A stretch of 64,000 nucleotides of DNA from Mesorhabditis belari. Its lineage: Eukaryota; Nematoda; Chromadorea; Rhabditida; Rhabditidae. The notes under the pieces are model-generated. The model worked only from the letters and a program-made list of their open reading frames with translations. It made no database searches and was not told the DNA's origin. A program made the translations under genes and the position numbers. Where the stretch lies: NCBI GenBank assembly GCA_958450365.1, contig CAUEEP010000733.1, forward strand, positions 1,756,001 through 1,820,000, read 5' to 3'. Positions 43,176-55,100 of this stretch are shown piece by piece; within the stretch, counting starts at the first letter, position 1, and the number at the start of each line of letters is the position of its first letter.

Positions 43176-46100
43176 GCTTCAACTTTGAGGTCTCGAAATT
43201 TGCGTGGAAAATTCCGATCTACGAGCCAACACCGCCACTATGCACACTGTTTGTTTCGATCCAGGATCCGAATGATCCGGTGGGTTTAAGAATTCAGAAT
43301 TCTTCTGAAAAAGAGAAATTTATTAAGCTAATTAGCAATATATTTTCATGAAAGTTGTATGATAAGTTTTAAGCAAGTAATGCGTTTGAAATCCATAGTC
43401 AATTTGTGTTCATTCAATGCGCCAAATACTTTGTAAAGACTGGAATGTTAACGTTTTTGATGTAAAAGATTTTCAAATAAGCTAAGCATCATGAATGTCT
43501 TAGCCAATCTGATTCACAGCTCATCAAATCCATTCTCAGTCCCTCCATTTCCCCTATCGACCAATCGAATTCCCCTCCTTGGCAAATATTGTCTCAAGTT
43601 TTTTCTCTTTTTTTTCTTTAGCTATAACTTGTCCCGTTAGATCTTCTCACATCAAGCATGACCATTGTTTTATAAATCGATTGAAGGTTTAGTGAGTTTT
43701 GGCTCGTTTTTGTATTAGCTCAAAAGCGTACACGAATTTCTATCTACAAATTCAAGTCCAGAACAAACTGAATCAAAAATCACCAACGCAATCAAATAAA
43801 ACTCATAAAAATTGCTTTTTATATAACTTTTTCTCAAGTTTAGCTCGATTCTTATTTCAAAATCAATCCCTTTTTGTTTACCGATTAACTTTTTCCTCAA
43901 TGTTCTTTCTGTTTGATGCATTAGACAGAGAAACGACGAAAAATGTTCTTGAGTGTCCGTTGTGTCTCTTTAGTTTCTTCCCATCTGACCATCAGCAACT
44001 CAAAAAAAAACTTGGCTTGAACAGAGAAAGTAAAGCTAAACAGAAAGTCTCTAGAACTCGTATCATTTTATCTAAATTATCGAAAATTTTGAGGATATGT
44101 AATCCTCATCTATTTTCATCATTCAACATGTTCCCAACGATTAGCGAAAAGCCATGACTGTTCTCTATTTTTCGAAATCCGTTCTTCTCGTAAGTAAAAA
44201 GTTTGGGAGAACAAGAAAGATAAATTTTAGAAGTGAAAAGCTTTGTTTCAGAGCTAGATTAGGTTTTAGATTTTAAGCTAAATAAACTGTTTTTGTTTGA
44301 ATTTTGTTTTAGATCTTAGAGTCTCAAAAAACTTATTTAATGGTGTACTTTGTCCCCAAAAACACACCCCTTCTGATGCACTCAATCTTTCCCAAGCTTT
44401 ATTTTATTATAGAGATTGGTGTGTTCCTATTTTTGAGTACATCTGAATAGTGATGAATTAACGAATTTCAGGAAAAGGAGGTGACGACAAGACACACTTT
44501 CAACACAACAAACCCTCGAAAATACCCACAAACAAGGAAAGTCGTCATCAAGCCAACACCAAGAAGTGAGTTGTTTAGAAAAATGACTCTTTATTCATTG
44601 AAATCTTTATCTTTATACAATTTGTGCTTGATCAAGTGAACCTGATTCAACTTGGCAAAGATCCTCACCGGCTAAGAACTGAAAATTTGAATTCTTACTA
44701 ATCCATCAAGTTCAATACCCGAATGTATCCATTTTCTCCCCATTCCTCTCCATACGAGTTCCGAATGAGCCAATATTGACGGCCATCTTCTTCACCTAAA
44801 ACAAGCTTTACTGTAACTTCTCTGTACCATACTGTAGCTTCCACTTTATTATGAGAGTACTTTAAACTTTATACTTTTACTAGTACTTTATACTTTATAC
44901 TTTTACTAGTACTTTATGCTTTATACTTTTACAAGTACTTTATACTTTATACTTTATACAGTTACCTAGCTAGTATCTTAAAGTAGCTCTTTTCACTGAC
45001 CCCATCCAACCATCACCATCGCATGATTTCCTAAATCTTCTTCTTTCTCCCCATCACATGTCGCATCAAAAATTCCCCCATCATAGTACATGAACTTGTT
45101 GTTGGCCAAGATTCCTAGAAATTGAATGCTCAATTTGCAATTTTGTAGCTTAAAATGAATTTACAATCACCCAACTACCAACCAACAGCAATCGGTCCAT
45201 CATCATAAAGTGCTCGTTTCACCGTTTCAATATCATCAACTGGCACCAATCTTTTTGTCGATTTCACTCGGATCTTTGGAGTGGACTAAATTTCGTTATA
45301 CGACTTAAAACTTGTTCCCACTTTTCTGCATTCCCTATTCTCTGGGTCATACGGCGAGCTTGTCTCCAAACCGATACCATTCTTTTTGATGTATCTAAAA
45401 GCTTCTTGTTTTGCCAGAAATGAAAACCTTACTTGAAAGCCTCAATCGGCCATCCACCGTCACAAATTGTGTTCTCATAGCCTTCCATGCAAGCAAGTTG
45501 CTGTAAAGGATGTCGTTAGCAATTCAGAACCATCAAGTTAACCATAGCTTCTTTATATAGTAATATTAGTCAAGTTCTAGTAGGTTATTTAGTATCCAAA
45601 TATATCATTTTATTGAAAAGAATGAATTTTAACCCTTTTGACATTGTGTACCTGTTCAGCGAGGTCAATTTTCGTTTTCTGAAACGCGAGATTCCGTCTT
45701 GCGTACTGGATCTCAAGTACTGCAGCTGCACTAAATTGAAAAAGTGAAAAAAATTCTCAAAATTGAAATAGGTTCATTGCATTTCGTTACCTGAATGCCC
45801 AACAACTTCCACAATCACCTTGATCTCGAATTCTTGGCACAACTCCCATATCTCTCCAATCAAAGCTTGTCGGTAACTAGAATCACTTGATTGAGAGAAA
45901 ATCTTTTCCAATTCAACCTCGTCACTTTCTTTCGTTGTTGTCTCTGTGTCTTCCTCTTCACCACCTTCTTCGTAATCTCCACCTTCTTCCGTTTCTCCCG
46001 TTTCTTCCGTTTCCTCCGAGATCTCACCGATTTCTTTGTCAGACGGTATAAACAACTAAAAGTAAAAATGAATAAAAGTTTAAACTTTTTCTCGTACCTT

Positions 46101-49100
46101 TTTCAACTCATCCACTCCCATATGCATGTACGGATGCATTGAGACTTTGAATCCCAGCCCTTCTCCCGTTAAATCTTTTAGAAAATCATTGTTTGAGACA
46201 AAATTGCTTGCTGCTGATTCAGCTGCTTTTGCGTTGATCTTCTTTTTGAATCTGAAAATCGAATCGAATCTTTTTGAATCGAAGTTCTTATGTTTATAAG
46301 TCTTCTTACTTTTGTCCAAACGATACAAAGGCATTTTTGTTTTCGCCGAGAATTCCCAGAACATTTGGGGGCAGATTGTTGAAATCGAGATATGTGATCT
46401 AGAAGATAAAATAATTGGCAATTGATTGACTTGGGCTTTTTGTTGCTAAATTTGCAAGTATCATTTCATTTCAATAATCATTTCACGTAATCAAATATCA
46501 TTTTCAAATATCATTTTTGACCTGTAACGAAGAATCTTCTGTGTGCTCGCTGTTGAACTCAAATTTCACGTGCTGCTTGTTATGACTGTGGGAATTTTGG
46601 AGAATATTCAATAGTGAGCCAAAATTCTGTCCATTGACAATGAGAATAGCATCTAGCAATGAAAAAACAAATATACAGCAAAACTTTATAAACATTTTCG
46701 TTTAAGATCACAAGATTTTTAGTCAAACTGTGCTTTCGTTTCTTGTTTTTTTTTCGATGACCTCGAGATTAGACCACAAAAAAAGTGATACTAGTTCTCT
46801 CAATTTCCTTTTTTTGAAAAAATTGAGATCCTTTTTGCTAAAAGACATTTAGATATGTACATATGATGTGTTTTGATAAAAGTTTGAACTTGATTACAAT
46901 TTATTCAATTTGAGCCTGAGTGAGAAAGTAGGATTCAACGGAGCAGAGATTTTCACCGGCCCATATCTAAAAAGGATAACTGTTTTCAGGATTCTTACAT
47001 TGAAAATTCAATGATATTAAACTAAATACTCTATTCCAATAGAGTATTTAGTTTAATATTTCAATAATAAATTGTATTTCAATAATAAATTTTACTATTC
47101 TTAATTAGGTTGTCGGGTTTTGAAAGCGAATTCTTCAAAAAAATATTTTTCCCAAGAGAACGAAGCTATGAAAATTAGTCCGATTTGTATCATTGGAAAG
47201 GTAAATCTGTGTTCTACATGGGGCTTTACAGCGCTTTTGAAAAGCTTCAGTTTTGGCAATTTTTCAGGGATCCAAAGACAGTCAAAATCGTCAAAAATCG
47301 TTCATTTGGCAACTTTTTCGATGGAAAGTTAACATTCATTTTTCGCTCAAATGAAAGACCAAGCATTTATACATTTTCACTCAAATTTTCAGTCAAATTC
47401 GTCCAGCCGTTTTTTCTAAATGTTTCAAATTACTTCGAAAAGTCTCTCAAAGGAGTCTCTTATTTTAATGCATTCTTCAAACAAACATTCGGTAAAATCG
47501 GCTGAACGGATTTAGCTGAAAATTTGCTCACATATGCAAAAAGAGTTGTTCAAAAGTTCGAGTAAAAAACACTTTAAATCGTTTCCAAAAATAAGGTCGT
47601 TGTCGGCGAGTTTTGATTTTTTACGATTCTGATTACTTGTCTTTGCGCCCCCGAAAAATCCCCAAAACAGAAGCTTTTCGAAATCGCTGAAAAGCCCAAT
47701 GTAGAACACAGATTTACCTTTCTAATGATACAAACCGGACTAATTTTAATAGCTTCGTTGCAAAAAATTCGCATTCAAAACCCGACAATCGAATAGTGAT
47801 TTCACTTGCCCTGATGTATCCATCTTCATCCCACTTCGGACCAAACGAGTTTCGACATAGCCAATATGGATAACCATCTTCTTCACCTAAAAGTAAAATA
47901 GTTTATAGATTTTATGACGCATTTATTCATTGAATCTGGTTGATTTTTTGATTTCAAAACCTTATTCATTAAATTCCGCCTTGGGGCTTTGGCTCAGCAT
48001 TTGCAAAAGCGATTAAGCTCAATAGCAAAACAATTATCTTTTTGGAGTGAAAACTGATTCCACCAGTTTAACAAATCAAAAATTTGACATATCGAGACTG
48101 ACCTTGAAAAAGACAAACGTGAATCTCTCGTTTATGGGGAAATTGGCAACGCAGAAATGAGAAAATTGAATTTTTCCGGGATCGAGGATAAAGTTCTTGA
48201 GCAAAGAAAACGAACATTTGGAAGATTTTGGATTTCAAATGATCAAGGAATACTTGTTGTCCTGAAAACATCAAAACACTACAATCTCTTTGACCATTTC
48301 GAGATGTGATAGCTTTTCCTACGCTAATTGTTAGTCCTACACTACACTAAGTTTATCTAAAACGCTAGCTAACTGCTTACGATGTATTATTAGGTTGAGG
48401 AAAAAGTAATGTCGGGTTTTTTCACAAAACTGTTTATGGCTAAAAACATAAACAAACGCACATCAATCAATGAGATATTTTCCATTATTATTGATGATTT
48501 ATTCCCATCTTCGTCGCAAGTCCCTGATCCCATCCTCAAAAAAAATGGGGAGTTTTCGAGCCAAAATAAGTGTCGACTGCTTTTTTGATCTGTGCATGAT
48601 TCTCGAACTTTTCTCGCATAAGAAAAATCTTCAAGGACCGAAACAAAAAATAATCGGATGGGGCCAGGTCGGGACTATAAGGTGCGTGGGGCAGAAGTTT
48701 CCAACCAAGCTTGTCGATTTTTTGGTGAGAGATTTTTGCAGAGTGAGGCTTTGCGTTATCATGCAAAAATAGCACTTTTGATGTTTCAACGCCCAATTTC
48801 TTTAAAGCCTCGTTAACTCTCATCGACTGTTTTGAATAAAGACCAGCGGTGACAGTTTCTCCCGGATTCAATAACTCATAATACACCAAACCTTTTGTAT
48901 TCCACCAACAGCAAAGCATAAGTTTCTTTCCATGAATTTCGGGTTTTGAAGTTGGTTGTGGGGGTTGACCTAGGGAAAGCCACTGATTTTTGCGCTTCAC
49001 ATTCTCATATTGAATCCATGTTTCATCAGATGTTAGAATTCTTTCCCAAAGAAAACACGAATTGTTTTGTTGCCTTGAGTCAGTTCATGAGGAACCCATC

Positions 49101-52100
49101 TTCCGCAGTGAATTGTTTTTCCTAATTGATGTAAGTGGTTGCCGATTGTTTTTTGGTCAATCCCAAATTGGTAAGTCTGACTCACAATTGGTAAGGGTTG
49201 GATTGAGTTCAATGGCATCAAGCAAATCCTCATCTGAAATCTCTGGAGCCATCCAGACCGTTCCTAGTCTTGGAGACTTTCATCTCCATTTTGGAACCGC
49301 TGCAACCATCTTTGGCATTGTCTTTCGCTAATGCTGTCTTCCCCAAAAACTTCAATGATTGTCCGATGCGATTCAGTCGCGGATTTCCCTGGTTTAAAAT
49401 CATACCACAAAGCGGCTCGAAGTCGAAACTTTTCGTCTTGCATTTTGTACCTGAAAAGATTGTTAAATTTGTTAAAATTTGTAAAAGTCAAATATAATAT
49501 GAAAGTATAGAGTGTCTAGCTGATATTTATTTGAAAAAATCGCATAAGCAAAGAACTGGAAAATTGCCAACAACGGGAATTCAAAACCGACGTTACTTTT
49601 TCCTCAACCTAATAGATTCAGAAAAATAACCTATTTAGATCGAAATGTGTTTGTTTTTAGTGACATTTAGGCTTTACTTGAAACTATAAGAATTGAGATG
49701 TTATAGGTTTTAAACAAGCACTAAACCAAATTTTACAAATCCCATAAACATCGCTCACTAACAGCGCTTGAGACAATTTCTTATAAAGATTCATTTATTT
49801 TGTCCCATTCAAAGTGTTTTTAATCAATTATACAACTTTTCTAAGAAAAACTAAAAAGATTGCCCCCAGGCAGGATTGAACTACCGACCTTTGGTTTACA
49901 AGACCAACGCTCTGCCACTGAGCTATAGGGGCGACGCGGCGATGGGAAAAGGAATCCTTTACCCCACTCGCCTCTTTTCCCCCTTTTTCTCCGCTTTTCT
50001 GAAAAGGGAAGAGACCAAATAGTCCACAAAAAACGATAAAAATGGATTTTGCCTTTTAAATGGGTTTTAGCGGTAAATTCTGGTCGCGGTTTCAGTCGCC
50101 TCATTGGCTCAGTGGCAGAGCGTCTGTCTAGTAAACAGAAGGTCGCTGGTTCGATTCCAGCATGAGGCAACAGCAATTTTTTCATGAGAATTTTTATAGA
50201 TTTCACAAGTGGAATGGTGCAAATTATAGAATTAAAGACTTTTAGCTACATCAAAAGCAGGTCCTCAGAAATTTTTGTCTATCTATGATAGAAAGCTAGC
50301 CCGTAACAAGATTCGATTCTATCTTGCCTAGATATCAAAACTTCTCCTTTTCGTCTTTTTCCTTGAGGAATCTTCGAGAATTTTTCCTTTTTGGCTTTTT
50401 GTTAATTGTCAAATCAATGAATTGTCATTACTAGCTTTTAGAAATTTTTTTATTTCAAAAGTTTAGAATAAAACTTTCCCCTTTCCCCAATCTTTGATTC
50501 CTTTTTTCGGTAGTCCTGTTATCTGAATGAAAATTCTTCAATTGATGAGTGGAAAAGAAAGCGAACAAAGAGGAAAATGAGCCAAGAAAAGTTGATTGGA
50601 AACACGCTAAAACAAAGCTACACCCATTTCTATCAATATTTTTGTTTAGCTCAATTCAGAATTTTCTTTGATGCTATCGGTTTGCTTTTTTTAAGAGCCC
50701 TGAAATCTCAAGAATTCTTGCGATAACGCGCATTCTGAGAAGCTTTTGCCCTCGATAAAAACACTTCACACCCATTTTTGAGTTCTGGGTAATTCAGAAA
50801 ACTTTGTGCTACATCAAAGCTTGCCAATTAGATTTTGAACAGCCTAACGTTTGAGATAATGAAAGCGAATGAAAATACTGTTACTAGTATCGCCTTCAAT
50901 TTTCTCTACTTCCAAAGAAAGCTCTTTGGACGCTATTTTAGCTTTATGTAAGAAAAACTTGCAAGCTTAATAGCTTGTAGCCATTAAATCCTAAAAATTT
51001 GCATGTTATTACAACAATAGTCATACAAAAGTTGCATCTTTACGGAGGTTAAATATTTCGGGATCTTCTACGGAGCCTCTAAAATGTCCCGAAGCTTTCA
51101 AAAGCCTGTCACCATTTTTACTACGTCCCAATCAATACCAAAAAGCGATTTGTCTTTGATGACTGATTCCTTTTGATTCATTATCTCAAAAAGAATGGCG
51201 AGATTCGACAGTATAGACACTTTTTTTTGTGTGTAAAGGTGAAATATCATGTCAAATTCTTTTCAAAGTCTCCCTTCTCTTCCGAATTATTTGATTCGCT
51301 CTCTCGTTTCCCCAAAAAACTCTCCGAATCTTAACCAAACAACTGAAACATTTTTGAGTGAAAGGGAGACGGTCTAACTCTTTCATTTCATTGTCAATGA
51401 AGATCCCAATCAGTTAACTTCTCTCGAAATTCTCTAAACGATTCTCGATTTCTAAAGCGAAACCGTTTCATGGCTTTTCTATGATCCAATACTTTTTCGG
51501 AATCTTGCCGATTTTTCTTGGTGGTAATCAATTCAGTTTTTTCAAATTCACTTGGTTTGGCCTGATTCTAGCCTTGCTTGATCTAGATCTGAGTCTTGGC
51601 TCAGATCTAACAGATCTAATCTGTTAGAAATCTAACATTGTTTAGAAGTTTATCAAACAAAAATCAATATTTTTTATAAAATAGTTGATTTTGCTTTGTT
51701 GCAGAACTTTATAGTCTCCAAAAATCAATTTCAGAAGACGCTCCAATGGCCGATTCACCGGCGTTCATCGACGACAGTGACACAGAGAAATCACAACGAA
51801 TCAACATTAAGGTCAGCTTTAGTATCTTGAACAATATTTTATTTGTTTTAATATTTAATTTAAAGAAGGTATTCTAAAAGCTATATGCTTTATATTTTTT
51901 GAAAAGTTTAGTTAAGTTTTATCTGAAAAAAATCGATTCCTGTTCAATTGAATAACTTGGACTTTTGAACACAGGTCAATCCTGAATTTTAATCCAAATC
52001 GACAAGTACCGTGTAAAAATTTTGCCAGAAAAAAGTTTATAATTGGTCTTTGACTGAGAGAAGGGATAAGGGAATATTGTGAAAAAAAGAGAAAGTGCAA

Positions 52101-55100
52101 GAAAAAGTGGGGTTGATGGAAAAAAGGGAAAGGAAGAGGTCTCTTGCCTTCAACAACTGAACATTGACCACTCGATCCCTCGCTTTCTCTCTTCCTTTCC
52201 CTATTCGGTCGATTACCACTCAATACACCAAATACATTCTTCTTGTCTTGTTCTTTTTCTTCTTGTCTTTCTTTGCTAAAAGTATCCGTTTACTGTTTTT
52301 GGGTTTAATTAGAAGTAGAACTAAAATAAGCGAAGAGATTTTGACTTGATTGAGAATACTTCTAATAATAAGATTACCATTGATCTAGCAAGGTTTAAAT
52401 TAAGAAAGCTTTAAAGCTAAATTTCAAGAAAAAATCTTCTCTTGTTCCTTTCTGACTTTTCATTTGTTTTGATATAAGGTTTCAATTCATTTTTGATGGT
52501 TGATGCTTTAAAAAAATCCCTATTTTGATTATTTCTGGCTACGGCTTTACAGAGTGCAATTATTAATCAATATTATTGAATAGTTGGGTTTTTTAAATGA
52601 AAATCTTCACAAGTATCTTGCTAAATCGTGGAATTGTGAGTGAAAGAGAAGAGCTGTCAAAAGCTTTTCAGTTTGATCTTTTCACTGAAATTTTGATGGG
52701 AAACTACTGGCAAATCTGAATTGGACAGTGTTTTGTTTTCGGTTTTGCTTACGTTTTTCCGAATGTTACAAAGAACGAATGTTACAGAAGTAGTCACATT
52801 CGGATTCACATTCACTCTTTGGATTTGAATATTTTCTTAGATTTAAGTAATATTTGAATACTTAATCTTATGACTAAGAAATTCAGAATTCAACTTTGAA
52901 GAATACTTTAAACGCTAGACTCTTGTTTTACGATCACCTAAAGCTTTTCAATAGTAAAAGTTAATCTTTCAAGATTTTCAATTCTTTATCCTCCAAATTC
53001 TCAAGAAAACCTTGAAATTTTCTCTCTGATCCGAGTCATAATCGAGAGCAGATTTATGCGCGAGAAAAGAAGGCGAAAAAAATTCAAAATCGTCTCGTGG
53101 GAAATGAGAAATGGTGAAGAGATCAGAAAAACTTGTCTTTCTTACTCAAAAAGGAGAAGAGACTCACTTCAAAACCCATCTGTATCTTCTTCTCTCAGCT
53201 GAGCTTTTTGTGCAGGATTGTTTTGCCAATTTGGCTTTATTTAGGTTTTTTTTCAGCTTGCTTAGAAATATTGAAATTTTAAGAACTTCTCCAATATGAT
53301 TTTCTTTTAATTATATCTTTTTAATTATATTTCTTTCAATTTATAATTATTCTATATTCTAAAGTAGGATAGGAATCATTTTCATTCATTTTCATTTTCA
53401 TCATTTTTCAGTTTTCGCTAGATCTAGCAAAATTTATTAGTTTCATCCCGAAACTCGCAATCTTAGGCCAAAACTTCTTTAAAATTCTAGCTGTTTGTTT
53501 TTTTAGAAACTAGATCCAATTCTACGTTTGCACATATAAAATGATTTTGACTGGATGACAGACTAGTACCATATTTTCTCTAATAGTAGTGCACCGCGGC
53601 GAGCCGAGTTGGTGACTATTTTACGGTTTCGAAGCTTTTGCAGAAGCTCAACACTTTAATCCCCCACTAGATCTCATCGTCAGCTACACTTTCCAACCCC
53701 ACGTCGATAGGTTCTGATAAGCGCTTTTCGAGATTTCGAGAAATTTAGGCGACGCTCAGGGTGCACTACTATTAGAGAAAATACGGTAACCAAAATAATC
53801 CTAAACATTGATCAATTTTGGTACTTGTTTTTCACAGAAAATCGATAAACGCTGACTGGAAACGGCTTGATTTGCTGGATTTGCTTAGTATCGATTTGAA
53901 ATCTCGACCATAAACTTTCCTGATTTTTCTAGTTTAGTTTTGTTTTCCTGATTCATTTAAAAATTTCTAGATCTTCGAAAATCATGCACTTTAACTAAAT
54001 CCTATTCCAAATCTCTCAATTCTGAATGTCGATAGCTACAGCCAGACGTCAGCATACGATCAGTGCAAGAAATGTTTGAATCCAAAAAAATTAAATTTGT
54101 AAAAATATTAGTAGTCTTTATTATCACTGAAAGCTTTAAACATTTCATTTCAGCATGTGGGGAATGGCTCTTCGAAGACCGGGTACTCACAACAATCAGC
54201 GAAATCGATTGTGCAAGAAGTAAAATTTTTCTAAAAATCTTTTATTTCAAAGCTTTTCCCTAAAATTTTACACAAAACCTTTGAAAATCCCTAGCAATTT
54301 TTTGTTTGACTCCAAAATTCCTTGCGAAAGGATTATTTCCGCTCTTAGAAACGTAAACAATCCCTCAACTCGAAGAAAACAAAGAAATGAGTATGCAGAG
54401 TTGAAAATCAATAATAAAAGTGATACAGATATCAGTGAATTACACGGGACTCCGTGGCGCCTCACCGCCACCCGTTCAACAAATGAGAAACGCACAAATG
54501 GAAGTGACAAGACCGGTGATTGTCGAGAAAGGATCCGCTGTTCCATATCCAACTTCTCGTGTCCCAACAACAACCACTTCTGCACAAAATGCATTCACAA
54601 GTATGTCTTTTAACTTAAGATAATGAAAGTCACATTATTGCATTAGTTTCTTCTCAAAATGCTAATCAATGGTTTCAATTATGGGTTATTGTAGGTGCTT
54701 TGCATTTACTTGAGCATTTAAAGAAGAAACATCTTGCTACTAGAATATTTTTGTTAGCATATGACTCTTATCTAGATCAAGAATATACCGTATTTTCTCT
54801 AATAGTAGTGCACCGTGAGCGTCGCCTAAATTGCTCAAAATCTCGAGAATCGCTTATCAGAACCTATCGATGTGGGGTCGGAAAGTGTAGCTGACGACGA
54901 GATCTAGTTGGGGATTTGAGTGTTGAGCTTCTGCAAAAGCTTGGAAACCGTAAAATAGTCACCAACTCGGCTCGCCGCGGCGCACTACTATTAGAGAAAA
55001 TATGGTATTTAACTACAGTGAAATCTATTGAATGACCCAATTTGGGACAAATGCTATCTTTTTTTTTGCGTACCCAGCCCATTACCGCACTTTTTTTGCT

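Larger units (their letters stand above)
46901..47886 (-). pseudogene. 3' remnant of a second cathepsin copy, intron expanded by a foldback element
   Basis: Only the two last exons of the neighbouring protease are seen. The first (47886-47810) is [23 protein letters not shown], with a Cys inserted in the catalytic-Asn motif; the second (about 46966-46901) is [21 protein letters not shown]. The joining intron would use a GC donor (AGG|GCAAGT) and contains the 679-bp element at 47110-47788 and a palindrome. Exons with catalytic Cys and His are absent upstream. A truncated tandem duplicate, not a working protease. Confidence 0.75.

Noticed and set aside
42890..43351. 153-codon plus-strand ORF
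   Set aside because: Only the part from 43176 to 43279, bounded by good splice sites and in phase with the next exon, is supported. The rest is low-complexity intron or leader.
43699..44157. 152-codon plus-strand ORF with a CPLC
   Set aside because: No family, AT-driven composition (Phe/Ser/Leu/Lys) and no splice partner. It runs through a probable promoter region of the alternative first exon.
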